The position numbers and the translations under genes are program-made. DNA of 64,000 nucleotides from JBQTKD01 sp052389435. Lineage in GTDB: Bacteria; Actinomycetota; Actinomycetes; Sporichthyales; Sporichthyaceae. A model generated the notes under the pieces. That model worked only from the letters and a program-made list of their open reading frames with translations, was not told the origin of the DNA and searched no databases. Below, in pieces: positions 33,475 through 42,222 of this stretch. Positions within the stretch are counted from its first letter, which is position 1; every line of letters begins with the position of its first letter. Where the stretch lies: positions 1-64,000 of the forward strand of contig JBQTIB010000080.1 in the NCBI GenBank assembly GCA_052389435.1, given 5' to 3'.

Positions 33475-36054
33475 ATGGACGCCGACAAGCTGACCACCCG
33501 CACCCAAGAGGCCTTCTCGACGGCCGTCCGGCGCGCCGCGGCCGCCGGGCACAGCCAGGTCGAGCCCGTGCACCTGCTGCTCGCGCTGCTCGACGCGCCC
33601 GAGGGCACCGTCCGCCCGTTGCTCGAAGCCGTCGGCGCGAACGCGAACACCGTCGCCGGGGCCGCGCAGCAGCAGTTCGACCGCCTGCCCAGCGCCAGCG
33701 GTACGACCGTCGCGAACCCGCAGGTCTCGCGGCAGGCCTACGCAGCGCTGCAGACCGCCCTGGACACCGCGGCCCGGCTCGGGGACGAGTTCGTCTCCAC
33801 CGAGCACCTGCTCGTCGGCCTGGCCACCGGGCCGTCCGAAATAGCCACGCTTCTGACGCAGCATCGGGCCACGCCCGCCCAGCTGCTCGACGCGTTCGCC
33901 GAGGTCCGGGGCGGCGCCCGCGTCACCAGTCAGGATCCCGAGGGGACGTACAAGGCGCTGGAGAAGTACGGCGTCGACCTCACCGCCGCCGCGCGGGAGG
34001 GCAAGCTCGACCCGGTCATCGGCCGGGACTCCGAGATTCGCCGCGTCGTGCAGGTCCTCTCGCGCCGCACCAAGAACAACCCCGTGCTCATCGGCGAGCC
34101 CGGCGTCGGCAAGACCGCCGTCGTCGAGGGCCTCGCACAGCGCATCGTCGCCGGCGACGTCCCGGAGTCCCTGCGCGGCAAGCGCCTGATCGCCCTCGAC
34201 CTCGCGGCCATGGTCGCCGGCGCGAAGTACCGCGGCGAGTTCGAGGAGCGGCTCAAGGCCGTCCTGAAGGAGATCAAGGACTCCGGCGGGCAGGTCGTCA
34301 CGTTCATCGACGAACTCCACACGATGGTCGGCGCCGGCGCGTCCGAGGGCGCCATGGACGCGGGCAACATGCTCAAGCCCATGCTCGCCCGCGGCGAACT
34401 GCGCCTGGTCGGCGCGACCACGCTCGACGAGTACCGCGAACGCATCGAGAAGGACCCGGCCCTCGAGCGCCGCTTCCAGCAGGTGCTGGTCGGCGAGCCG
34501 AGCGTCGAGGACACCATCGGCATCCTGCGCGGCCTGAAGGAGAAGTACGAGAGCCACCACAAGGTCGCCATCGCCGACTCCGCGCTCGTCGCCGCCGCCG
34601 CGCTGTCCGACCGCTACATCACCGGGCGCTTCCTGCCCGACAAGGCCATCGACCTCGTCGACGAGGCCGCCTCCCGGCTGCGCATGGAGATCGACTCCAG
34701 TCCCGTCGAGATCGACGAGCTGCGCCGCTCCGTGGACCGCATGCGCATGGAGGAGATGGCGCTGTCCAAGGAGGGCGACGACGCCTCCCGGGAACGCCTG
34801 GAGAGGCTACGCCGGGAACTGGCCGACCGTCAGGAACAGCTCGACGGACTCAACGCGCGCTGGGAGCGGGAGAAGTCCGGGCTGAACCGGATCGGGGAGG
34901 CCAAGCAACGCCTCGACGACCTCCGTGGGCAGGCCGAGCGGTTCCAACGAGACGGCGACTTCGAATCCGCGAGCAGGCTGCTCTACGCGGAGATCCCCGC
35001 GCTGGAGAAGGAACTCGCCGACGCGACCGAGGACGAGACGGACGCCGCGGCCATGGTGAAGGACGAGGTCGGCGCGGACGACGTCGCCGAGGTCGTCGGC
35101 GCGTGGACCGGCATCCCCGTCGGGCGCCTGCTCGAGGGCGAGTCGGCGAAGCTGCTGCGGATGGAGGACGAACTCGGCGCCCGCCTGATCGGCCAGACCG
35201 AAGCGGTCCGGGCCGTCAGCGACGCCGTCCGCCGCACCCGGGCCGGCATCGCCGACCCGGACCGGCCCACGGGCAGCTTCCTGTTCCTCGGGCCAACCGG
35301 CGTGGGCAAGACCGAACTCGCCAAGGCGCTCGCGGACTTCCTGTTCGACGACGAACGCGCGATGGTGCGCATCGACATGAGCGAGTACGGGGAGAAGCAC
35401 TCCGTCTCGCGCCTGGTCGGCGCCCCGCCCGGCTACGTGGGCTACGACGAGGGCGGCCAACTCACCGAGGCCGTCCGCCGCCGTCCCTACTCCGTGGTCC
35501 TGCTCGACGAGGTCGAAAAGGCGCACCCCGAGGTCTTCGACGTCCTGCTGCAGGTGCTCGACGACGGCCGGCTGACCGACGGCCAGGGCCGCACCGTCGA
35601 CTTCCGGAACACGATTCTGGTCCTCACCAGCAACCTCGGCTCGCAGTTCCTCGTCGACCCGACGCTCGATTCCCAGGCCAAGCGGGACTCGGTGCTCGCG
35701 GCGGTCCGCGTCGCGTTCAAGCCGGAGTTCGTCAACCGCCTCGACGACATCGTCGTGTTCGATCCGCTGAGCCGGGAGGACCTCGCGGCGATCGTCCGGA
35801 TCCAGGTCGCGCGGCTCGCCGAGCGCCTGGCCGGGCGGCGCATCGCCCTGCAGGTGACCGAGGCCGCCACCGACTGGCTCGCCGCCACCGGCTACGACCC
35901 GGTCTACGGCGCTCGGCCGCTGCGCCGCCTGATCCAGTCCGCGATCGGCGATCCGATGGCGAAACTGGTGCTCGCCGGTCGGCTACGCGACGGCGACACG
36001 GTCGCCGTGGACCTGTCCGACGCCAAGGACGGACTGACCATCGCGGCGGCCTGA
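33475..36054 (+). CDS. clpB: ATP-dependent chaperone ClpB
   Basis: Hsp100 disaggregase of 859 residues, full length. Clp N-domain repeats (1-140), NBD1 with Walker A G-E-P-G-V-G-K-T (207-214), a middle coiled coil (about 400-520), and NBD2 with G-P-T-G-V-G-K-T (about 606-613), arginine-finger region and sensor 2 (G-A-R-P-L-R-R). It lacks the ClpP-binding IGF/L loop, fitting ClpB and not ClpC/A. It works with DnaK-DnaJ-GrpE, encoded just upstream. AAGGAGA precedes the ATG. It appears to be transcribed alone from a promoter in the 33241-33474 gap. Confidence 0.97.
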   Translation: MDADKLTTRTQEAFSTAVRRAAAAGHSQVEPVHLLLALLDAPEGTVRPLLEAVGANANTVAGAAQQQFDRLPSASGTTVANPQVSRQAYAALQTALDTAARLGDEFVSTEHLLVGLATGPSEIATLLTQHRATPAQLLDAFAEVRGGARVTSQDPEGTYKALEKYGVDLTAAAREGKLDPVIGRDSEIRRVVQVLSRRTKNNPVLIGEPGVGKTAVVEGLAQRIVAGDVPESLRGKRLIALDLAAMVAGAKYRGEFEERLKAVLKEIKDSGGQVVTFIDELHTMVGAGASEGAMDAGNMLKPMLARGELRLVGATTLDEYRERIEKDPALERRFQQVLVGEPSVEDTIGILRGLKEKYESHHKVAIADSALVAAAALSDRYITGRFLPDKAIDLVDEAASRLRMEIDSSPVEIDELRRSVDRMRMEEMALSKEGDDASRERLERLRRELADRQEQLDGLNARWEREKSGLNRIGEAKQRLDDLRGQAERFQRDGDFESASRLLYAEIPALEKELADATEDETDAAAMVKDEVGADDVAEVVGAWTGIPVGRLLEGESAKLLRMEDELGARLIGQTEAVRAVSDAVRRTRAGIADPDRPTGSFLFLGPTGVGKTELAKALADFLFDDERAMVRIDMSEYGEKHSVSRLVGAPPGYVGYDEGGQLTEAVRRRPYSVVLLDEVEKAHPEVFDVLLQVLDDGRLTDGQGRTVDFRNTILVLTSNLGSQFLVDPTLDSQAKRDSVLAAVRVAFKPEFVNRLDDIVVFDPLSREDLAAIVRIQVARLAERLAGRRIALQVTEAATDWLAATGYDPVYGARPLRRLIQSAIGDPMAKLVLAGRLRDGDTVAVDLSDAKDGLTIAAA

Positions 36055-36207
36055 GGAGCCGGATGCGCGGCGCCGGTTTGGCCCACAGGGACCCCGGGGT
36101 ATGACCTACGGCACAAACGCGTCATCATGGCAGTACGGTTCGCCGATTTCGAGGACTTCGCACGCTTGCGGAGTTTGGGTCGTCGAGCCGCCTGAGGAGT
36201 TGTGTCG

Positions 36208-36555
36208 ATGAGCCCGGAACCCCAGAACGCACAGCGAGTCCCCAAGCGATCGGGCGGGCAGGCGCTGTTTGTTCTCGTCGGCCGCGACGGCACGTTCGTC
36301 GCGCGCGGGGGCCTCGACGTCAACACGGCCCCGGCTCTGCGGCGCGTGCTGGAGACCAACCCGCCGCGCGGCCTCGGCCGCCGACTGCTGGACCTGCGCG
36401 GGGTGGACTACCTCGACGCGGACGGCGTCACCGTGCTCTGCGAGTACGCCCGCCGCCTGCACTTCGTCGTCGAGCCCTGCAGTCCGGTGGCCGCCGTGGT
36501 CCACGCCTACGGGCTGGACTCCCCCGTCGCCGGGGTACGGGCCGCGCTCTCCTAG
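36208..36555 (+). CDS. STAS-domain protein (anti-sigma antagonist-like), no phospho-Ser
   Basis: Protein of 115 residues with a single STAS domain (about 20-112): L-F-V-L-V-G-R-D-G-x-F-V-A-R-G-G-L-D-V-N-T-A-P-x-L, then L-L-D-L-R-G-V-D-Y-L-D-A-D-G. In SpoIIAA-type antagonists the Ser after the Asp of D-S-S-G is phosphorylated; here the segment is D70-A-D-G, so that switch is absent. No anti-sigma kinase is adjacent. ATG 36208 is chosen because GAGGAG at 36194-36199 has correct spacing; GTG 36202 would be too close. The ligand or partner is unknown. Confidence 0.8.
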   Translation: MSPEPQNAQRVPKRSGGQALFVLVGRDGTFVARGGLDVNTAPALRRVLETNPPRGLGRRLLDLRGVDYLDADGVTVLCEYARRLHFVVEPCSPVAAVVHAYGLDSPVAGVRAALS

Positions 36556-36558
36556 CGG

Positions 36559-36585
36559 AATCGCCCGGGGGCAATATGGGCGATT
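36559..36585 (+). terminator. Hairpin after the STAS gene
   Basis: AATCGCCC (36559-36566) pairs with GGGCGATT (36578-36585) around an 11-nt loop, 3 nt after the stop at 36555. Confidence 0.6.
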
Positions 36586-36624
36586 TGCGCATGTGAACCC
36601 CTCGGCCGGCGCATTGTATTTTCC

Positions 36625-37515
36625 ATGCGCGCTCGCGTGGTCTCCTCGCTCGCCGCGTTCGCGCTGCTCGCGGGCTGCGGAGCGGCCGAGCAGGACGCCG
36701 CTCCGGTCGTCCAGGCCGGTTCGCCGACTCCCGCGGTCGCCCTCGAACGCACCGAATGGCAGCTCGTCGGCGTGCGCCAGGCCGGCGTCACCGTGCCGAC
36801 CAGGCCGAATCTCGACGTCACCATGGTCGTCGAGCCGTCGGGGCGCTTCCTGCTGCACGCCTGCAACAACGTCTTCGGCGAGGTCGTCCTCGGCGCGAGC
36901 ACCGCGATGTTCGACGGCCGCAGCACCACCCGCCGGGCCTGCTCGGGCGCGGCGTCGGAGGTCGATGCGGCGGTCCGTTCCGCTCTCCTCGGCGAGGTCG
37001 GGTGGGAGATCGCCGGCCGACTCCTCTCGCTCAGCACCCTGGACCAGGACGTCCGTCTCGATTTCCGAGTCAAGGACCCGGCACAGCCGCCGGTGTCCGC
37101 GGTGCTCGTCGCCACGGTCCCCGAGATGCCGCTGGGCTGCCGCATCATGGCCGGCGTCGCGGAGTCCGGGGAACGCCTCTACGCCCTCGCCCAAACCCGC
37201 GAGGACGGCCCGTGGCGCCTCGTGCGCAGCGGTCCGGCCGCACCGGGCGACGCGCCGATTCTCGCTCCGGAACTGCAGGATGCGGCCACCGGCCGGCAGT
37301 GCACCGCCGGCTTCGCCCCCGGCGCAGCCGCCCGGGTCGCCTACCAGGCCCGACCCGACGCTCCGCCGGTCGATCTCGCCCTGCACCGCGTGTCCGGTAT
37401 CGCCACCCCGGTCTACACCGGGATCCTGGAACGGACGCCGTCGGCCGAGCCCGGCCTGATCAGGGTCTACGACGCCGGGGGACGCGTCCTGCAGGTGTGG
37501 TCGACGCTCGCGTGA
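36625..37515 (+). CDS. META-domain (HslJ-like) lipoprotein
   Basis: Lipoprotein of 296 residues with lipobox L-L-A-G-C (Cys18). Residues about 42-150 resemble a META/HslJ domain: E-W-Q-L-V-G-V, then G-R-F-L-L-H-A-C-N-N-V-F-G-E-V and the S-T-T-R-R-A-C-S-G segment. The remaining C-terminal part (about 150-296) is unassigned. META proteins are surface or periplasmic, often linked to stress or motility; the exact role is unknown. No Shine-Dalgarno precedes the ATG; an AT-rich TTGTAT element 5 nt upstream could mean a leaderless transcript. Confidence 0.72.
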   Translation: MRARVVSSLAAFALLAGCGAAEQDAAPVVQAGSPTPAVALERTEWQLVGVRQAGVTVPTRPNLDVTMVVEPSGRFLLHACNNVFGEVVLGASTAMFDGRSTTRRACSGAASEVDAAVRSALLGEVGWEIAGRLLSLSTLDQDVRLDFRVKDPAQPPVSAVLVATVPEMPLGCRIMAGVAESGERLYALAQTREDGPWRLVRSGPAAPGDAPILAPELQDAATGRQCTAGFAPGAAARVAYQARPDAPPVDLALHRVSGIATPVYTGILERTPSAEPGLIRVYDAGGRVLQVWSTLA

Positions 37516-37553
37516 GGTGATGCGTCACACTCCTCCTATGAGGGCAGGCAGCA

Positions 37554-38162
37554 GTGGTTGATCACAACCGACCGTTGCCGCCGGTCACCGAGGAGATCCG
37601 CGAGGCGGCGCGCAAGCGGCCGGGCGGCTGGGTCTACGCGATCGACCCCGAACACGACACCGACACCTCGGTGCCCCGCCAGGGCATCATCGGTGCCTGG
37701 CGTGTCGACGGCCTCGGCCGCTTGACGGGCGAGTTCCGGCACAACCCCGACTACGTTCCGTCTGCGGGCGCCTTGCAACTGCCAGAACCGACCGACTCCC
37801 TCGACGAAGTTCTCCAACGCGCCGCCTACAAGCGAGCCGAGGACGGCGAGGTCCTCGAGGCCGTCCTGGCCGCCGAACTCTGGCTGCACGCCTCCACGCA
37901 CCCGGGCCTGCTCAGCGTCCCGGACGAGCGCGGCGGGTGGGTCATCCAGGCCTTCAGCTCCGAACACCACGCCGAAACCGCCGTGCGGGACCGGCCCAGC
38001 GAACACATCCCCGAGGACATCGCCGGCTGGCAGCGTCGTCTCGGGCGGGAGCTGGCGGCGGCCTGGCCGGTGGGCCACGACCTCGAGATCAATCCGGGCG
38101 GTCCGGCGTCGGCGCGCATCCGCGGCGAGCAACTCCGCTCGGCCACGCAGCCCAGCAGCTAG
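37554..38162 (+). CDS. Type VII secretion-associated/SseB-like protein (tentative)
   Basis: Soluble protein of 202 residues. The pattern P-P-V-T-E-E-I-R-E-A-A-R-x-x-P-G-G-W-V-Y-A-I-D-P, then G-I-I-G-A-W-R-V-D and G-E-F-R-H-N-P-D-Y, resembles actinobacterial proteins annotated as type VII secretion-associated (SseB-like fold). That annotation is remembered, not checked, and no ESX gene is in this window. GTG 37554 is the likely start. It is convergent with the beta-propeller gene. Confidence 0.5.
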   Translation: MVDHNRPLPPVTEEIREAARKRPGGWVYAIDPEHDTDTSVPRQGIIGAWRVDGLGRLTGEFRHNPDYVPSAGALQLPEPTDSLDEVLQRAAYKRAEDGEVLEAVLAAELWLHASTHPGLLSVPDERGGWVIQAFSSEHHAETAVRDRPSEHIPEDIAGWQRRLGRELAAAWPVGHDLEINPGGPASARIRGEQLRSATQPSS

Positions 38163-38187
38163 GAACCCGGCCGCCGGAGCTCTGCCG

Positions 38188-39567
38188 CTAGGAGATCGCG
38201 CGGGCGAAGACGTCGCCCTCGTGGTTGCGGTCGCCGGGGACGAGGTTGCCCGCGTCGGAGACGAACACGACGACGGAGCCGTCCTTGCTGATCACCGGCT
38301 GCACCGAGGTTTTCCGTCCCTGCTGGCCCTGGGCTCCGACGCCGACCCGGGAGGTCGTGCGCTCCCGCCGGTCGTGCAGGAAAACCTCCCGGACGTTGTT
38401 GGTGTCGCCCGGCGTCAGATTGTTCGCCAGCGACACGAACGCCACGTACCGGCCGTCGCCGCTGATCGAGGCGCCGTAGGAGTCCGCGGTCGCCTGGGCG
38501 CCGTCGCCGGCGACGCTGACCCGCTCCGTGCGGGCCGTCGCGAGATCGTGGACGAACACGTCGGGCACGAAGTTGGTGTCCGAGAGGTCGAAGATCCCGT
38601 CCGGGTTCACCAGGGACTTCGGGGCGTCCTGACCGGTCGGGTCGACGCCGAGCAGCGTCGTGGCCCGGGACTCGAAGGCCACGTACCGGCCGTCCGCGGA
38701 GATCGACGGCTCCGTGCTCTGCGCGTTCGACTCTCCGCCGAGGCTGTTCACGCTGGCCCGCCGAGTCACGCCGGTCCGGCGATCCCGGACGAACACGTCC
38801 TCGGTCAGGTTCACGTCGTGCGGAACGAGGTTGCTCGCCTGGGAGGAGAACGCCACGAACCGGCCGTCGCGCGAGAGCGAGGCGTTGCCGCTGCCGCCTC
38901 CCGCGCGCTCGTTCAGGAAGGTCTTGGTGACGAGGTCGAAGGTGTCCTTCGCCCGGTCGTAGGCCCAGATCTGCGTCGTCGAACCGGCGCCGCCTTCGAG
39001 CAGATTCCCGGCGGTGGACTCGAACGCGATCGTGGTGCCGTCCCCGCTGATGACGCCGAAACCGCTCTGACCGTTCAACTCTCCGCCGTCGTGGGACCGG
39101 CCGATGCGGGTCGTGGTGCGCTTCACGCGGTCGTAGAGGAACACGTCCCCCTGCCGGTTCAGGTCGTCGGGCACGAGGTTGGAGGCGAAGGAGTCGTAGA
39201 CGACGTACCGGCCGTCGTCGCTGATCGTCGGGTTGAAACTCGCCGAGTTCGCCTGTCGACCGGTACTGCTGACGCTGACCCGGATGGTCTTCGCGCTGCG
39301 GGTGTCGCGCAGGAAGATGTCCCGCTTGTGGTTGAAGTCCCCCGGCACCAGGTTCGAGGCGTCCGAGGCGAAGGCCACCCACCGGCCGTCCGCGGACACC
39401 GCCGGAGTGAAACTGGAGTCGTTGGTCTCCGCGGCGACCATCGGCACACTGACCCGGACGGTCGACGGTGCCGCGGCCGCGGCGGGCGCGCCGACGGCGG
39501 CGACGAGGGCGGGGGCCGCCACCGGCACGAGGCGGCGCAGAACGGACGAAGCGGGCACGTCCTCCAC
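38188..39567 (-). CDS. Secreted TolB/WD40-like beta-propeller protein
   Basis: Protein of 459 residues with an Ala-rich signal peptide (about 1-36) and six to seven repeats of the form I-S-(A/G)-D-G-R-Y-V-A-F-x-S-x-A-x-N-L-(V/T)-P-G-D-x-N, each followed by D-(V/I)-F-(L/V)-x-D-R. This is the PD40/TolB beta-propeller blade; the D-x-N-x-x-x-D loop may bind Ca2+. No catalytic domain is attached, so a binding or structural extracellular role is likely. Start GTG 39567 is tentative; GTG 39558 is equally possible and both keep the signal peptide. Confidence 0.78.
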   Translation of the reverse strand: MEDVPASSVLRRLVPVAAPALVAAVGAPAAAAAPSTVRVSVPMVAAETNDSSFTPAVSADGRWVAFASDASNLVPGDFNHKRDIFLRDTRSAKTIRVSVSSTGRQANSASFNPTISDDGRYVVYDSFASNLVPDDLNRQGDVFLYDRVKRTTTRIGRSHDGGELNGQSGFGVISGDGTTIAFESTAGNLLEGGAGSTTQIWAYDRAKDTFDLVTKTFLNERAGGGSGNASLSRDGRFVAFSSQASNLVPHDVNLTEDVFVRDRRTGVTRRASVNSLGGESNAQSTEPSISADGRYVAFESRATTLLGVDPTGQDAPKSLVNPDGIFDLSDTNFVPDVFVHDLATARTERVSVAGDGAQATADSYGASISGDGRYVAFVSLANNLTPGDTNNVREVFLHDRRERTTSRVGVGAQGQQGRKTSVQPVISKDGSVVVFVSDAGNLVPGDRNHEGDVFARAIS

Positions 39568-39663
39568 GGTACAGACCACGGGGCGAGCGAACCGGGGAAC
39601 CGTGGCGCTGCGCGAGTAGTTTGACCTCCGTTGCGGTCCACCCGCGTACCCGAAAGGACACCG

Positions 39664-40515
39664 ATGCCACTGCCGGGCAAGCTCGTCGCCCTGCACATCG
39701 GAGCCCACAAGACGGGCACCAGCGTGCTGCAGCGCTACCTGCGCGAGAACGAGGACCTGATGGCCCGGCGGCGGGTGAAGCACCTGCGTCGAGCGCACCT
39801 CTCGCAGATGGTCGGCTGGGGCGACCGCCTCGCGGCCGAGCCCGAACCGCTGCGGGACCGGTTGACCAGGTTCGGCTGGGACCCGCGCTACCGCACGCTG
39901 ATCGGGTCCTACGAGAACCTCGTCGGGCGGCCGTTCACCCGCGCCGGCAAGGGCGTGCTGTACCCGAACGGCCCGCGCAACGTCGACGCGCTGGCGCGGG
40001 CGGTGGGCGCCACCCACTGCAAGGTCCTGCTTTCGATTCGCCCGCAGGCCGACTTCGTCGAGTCCTACTACCTCCAGACGGTCCATCAGGGCGGGCACGA
40101 GACCTTCGCCGAGTGGCTGCGGCTCGTCGACCTCGACGCGCTGTCCTGGCAGCCGATCGTCGAGGCGATGCGCGCCCGGTTCGGCCGGGAGAACGTCGAG
40201 GTCGTCGACTTCCGGCTCATCCGCGAGGGCCAGGAGGCGTTCCTGCGGCACATCCTGGGCCGGATCGACTCCCGGCTCGACCGGCCCGTCAGCTATTCCG
40301 AGCCGAAGAACCGCAGCGTCTCGGCCCGGGGCCTCCAGATGGCGCTGGCCGCGAACCCGCACCTGAAGACGAGCGAGGAACGGGGCGCCCTGCGCACGTT
40401 CCTGCAGACCCACTTCTCCAACCTCGACGGTCCGCGGCCGGTGCTGTTCGCCCCGGAGCAGAAGGCGGACCTGTGGGAGCGCTACCGCGCGGAGTACGAG
40501 GATCTGGTGAAGTGA
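39664..40515 (+). CDS. Sulfotransferase-family protein
   Basis: Protein of 283 residues. The N-terminal loop L-H-I-G-A-H-K-T-G-T-S (residues 10-20) is a 5-prime phosphosulfate (PAPS) binding loop of the sulfotransferase family. A middle segment V-L-L-S-I-R-P-Q-A-D-F-V-E-S-Y-Y may hold the 3-prime phosphate site. It would transfer sulfate from PAPS to a carbohydrate or other acceptor. ATG 39664 follows AAAGGA. It overlaps the next gene by GTGA and is divergent from the propeller gene. Confidence 0.75.
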   Translation: MPLPGKLVALHIGAHKTGTSVLQRYLRENEDLMARRRVKHLRRAHLSQMVGWGDRLAAEPEPLRDRLTRFGWDPRYRTLIGSYENLVGRPFTRAGKGVLYPNGPRNVDALARAVGATHCKVLLSIRPQADFVESYYLQTVHQGGHETFAEWLRLVDLDALSWQPIVEAMRARFGRENVEVVDFRLIREGQEAFLRHILGRIDSRLDRPVSYSEPKNRSVSARGLQMALAANPHLKTSEERGALRTFLQTHFSNLDGPRPVLFAPEQKADLWERYRAEYEDLVK

Positions 40516-41216
40516 TCGTCTACCTCGGGCTTGCGGCCACCGGCCTCGAGCAGGTGGCCGGGCTGCTGCCGGAGCACGTGCTGGCGGGGGAGCACCTGCT
40601 GGGCGCCGAGCCGCTCGGCGTCGCCGACGCCGACCGGCTGCGCCCGGACGCCGTACCGGCGCTCACGGCCGCTCTGGCCGGCGCCACCGGCGTTCGGCTG
40701 CTGCTGCCCGTTCGCCGCCAGGACCGGCTCATGGAGCACGCGCATCTCGCCGAGGTGCGCCGCGGCGGGTCCACGCCCTTCGCCGAGCAGTTTCCGAACC
40801 CGAAGGACCCGGTGCTCGACTGGGCCGAGCTCGCCGAACGGCTGAGCGGCGTGCCCGGCGTGGAGCGGGTCGAGGTCCTGCCGCTCGACCCGGACCTCGA
40901 CCTCGGCCACGGAGCGTGGGTCGATGCGCTCTCCGAGCTCGTCGGGCCCGCCGAGGGCCTGTTCGATCGGCCGCCGACCTACTCCGCCCGGGGCATTCGG
41001 GTCGCCCGAGCGATGAACGGGCACCTGGAGACCGACGCCGAGCGGGCGCTGGTCCGGGAGTTCGTCGCGGCGACGTTCCCGGGGCCGTCGGGCCCGGACC
41101 TGTTCCTGTCCGCGGCCACCCGCGCCCGCGTGGTGGAGGCCTACCGAAGCGCGAACCGTAGATTGTTCCGCGACTGGCTGCCCGGATACCCGGAGACGGC
41201 CTGGGACCAGACCTAG
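40512..41216 (+). CDS. Degenerate sulfotransferase-like companion protein
   Basis: Protein of 234 residues without a recognised domain. Its N-terminus (I-V-Y-L-G-L-A-A-T-G-L-E) aligns by eye with the P-loop of the upstream sulfotransferase but lacks the Lys and Ser that bind PAPS. The C-terminus (L-F-L-S-A-A-T-R-A-R-V-V-E-A-Y-R-S-A-N-R) parallels the upstream F-A-P-E-Q-K-A-D-L-W-E-R-Y. It thus looks like an inactive paralogue that may partner the active copy; GTGA overlap shows coupling. Moderate confidence only. Confidence 0.6.
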   Translation: MIVYLGLAATGLEQVAGLLPEHVLAGEHLLGAEPLGVADADRLRPDAVPALTAALAGATGVRLLLPVRRQDRLMEHAHLAEVRRGGSTPFAEQFPNPKDPVLDWAELAERLSGVPGVERVEVLPLDPDLDLGHGAWVDALSELVGPAEGLFDRPPTYSARGIRVARAMNGHLETDAERALVREFVAATFPGPSGPDLFLSAATRARVVEAYRSANRRLFRDWLPGYPETAWDQT

Positions 41217-41224
41217 GAGAGAAC

Positions 41225-41596
41225 GTGGCCCTCGAAAAGCCCGAGATCGACTTCCCCGAAGGCGACCCGCCCGCGGACCTGGTGGTCACCGACCTCGTCG
41301 TCGGCGACGGCGCCGAGGCCAAGCCCGGCGCGAACGTCTCGGTGCACTACGTCGGCGTCGCGTTCTCCACCGGCGAAGAGTTCGACGCGAGCTGGAACCG
41401 CGGCTCCGCGTTCCAGTTCCCGCTCGGCGGCGGGCGGGTCATCGCCGGCTGGGACCAGGGCGTCGCGGGCATGAAGGTGGGCGGGCGGCGCAGGCTCGTC
41501 ATCCCGCCGCACCTGGGCTACGGCGACCGCGGCGCGGGCTCGGTCATCAAGCCGGGCGAGACGCTGATCTTCGTCGTCGACCTGCTCGCGGTATGA
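41225..41596 (+). CDS. FKBP-type peptidyl-prolyl isomerase
   Basis: Single-domain FKBP of 123 residues, cytoplasmic. Active-site residues are visible: V-S-V-H-Y-V-G, F-D-A-S-W-N-R-G, F-P-L-G-G-G-R-V-I-A-G-W-D-Q-G-V, M-K-V-G-G-R-R-R-L-V-I-P, L-G-Y-G and the final E-T-L-I-F-V-V-D-L-L. It speeds Xaa-Pro isomerisation in protein folding. GTG start after GGAGAGAAC. It overlaps pyrE by ATGA, so the two are cotranscribed. Confidence 0.95.
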   Translation: MALEKPEIDFPEGDPPADLVVTDLVVGDGAEAKPGANVSVHYVGVAFSTGEEFDASWNRGSAFQFPLGGGRVIAGWDQGVAGMKVGGRRRLVIPPHLGYGDRGAGSVIKPGETLIFVVDLLAV

Positions 41597-42129
41597 CCGC
41601 ACGAGAAGAGCTGCTCAAGCTGATCTCCGAGCGTGCCGTGGTCCACGGTCGCGTGACGCTGTCCTCGGGCAAGGAGGCCGACTACTACGTCGACCTGCGT
41701 CGGGTCACCCTCGACGCAGACGCCGCGCCGCTGGTCGGTGTGGTGATGCTCGAGGCGACCTCGCACCTGGACTACGACGCGGTCGGCGGGCTCACCCTCG
41801 GCGCCGACCCGGTGGCCACCGCGATGCTGCACGCCGCCGCCGCGCAGGGCCGCCGGCTGGATGCGTTCGTCGTCCGCAAGGAGGGCAAGGCCCACGGCCT
41901 GCAGCGGCGCATCGAAGGCCCGGACGTGACGGGCCGGCGAGTGCTGGCGGTAGAGGACACCAGCACGACCGGCGGCTCGGTCCTCACCGCGGTCGAGGCC
42001 CTGCGCGAAGCAGGCGCCGAGGTGGTGGCGACGGCGGTCATCGTCGACCGAGGCGCCGGTCCCACCGTGGAGGCCGCAGGCCTGCCCTACATCGCGGCCT
42101 ACAGCCGCGAAGACCTCGGCCTGGGCTGA
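41593..42129 (+). CDS. pyrE: Orotate phosphoribosyltransferase
   Basis: PyrE of 178 residues, joining orotate and PRPP to give OMP in pyrimidine synthesis. The PRPP loop V-L-A-V-E-D-T-S-T-T-G-G-S is clear, as are L-S-S-G-K-E-A-D-Y-Y-V-D-L-R near the N-terminus and V-R-K-E-x-K-A-H-G. ATGA overlap with the FKBP gene. Other pyr genes are not in the window. A hairpin (42137-42194) follows. Confidence 0.96.
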   Translation: MTAREELLKLISERAVVHGRVTLSSGKEADYYVDLRRVTLDADAAPLVGVVMLEATSHLDYDAVGGLTLGADPVATAMLHAAAAQGRRLDAFVVRKEGKAHGLQRRIEGPDVTGRRVLAVEDTSTTGGSVLTAVEALREAGAEVVATAVIVDRGAGPTVEAAGLPYIAAYSREDLGLG

Positions 42130-42136
42130 AACTCGC

Positions 42137-42194
42137 CGATAGCGCAGTCGAACACGTCCGCATCGCCGCAACGCGGTGTCCAACTGCGCCATCG
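42137..42194 (+). terminator. Possible terminator hairpin after pyrE
   Basis: CGATAGCGCAGT (42137-42148) pairs with ACTGCGCCATCG (42183-42194) with one mismatch; the loop is long (34 nt), so it is a weaker candidate. Confidence 0.45.
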
Positions 42195-42222
42195 GGATAG
42201 ATCGAGCACGCTGGAGGGCGGA

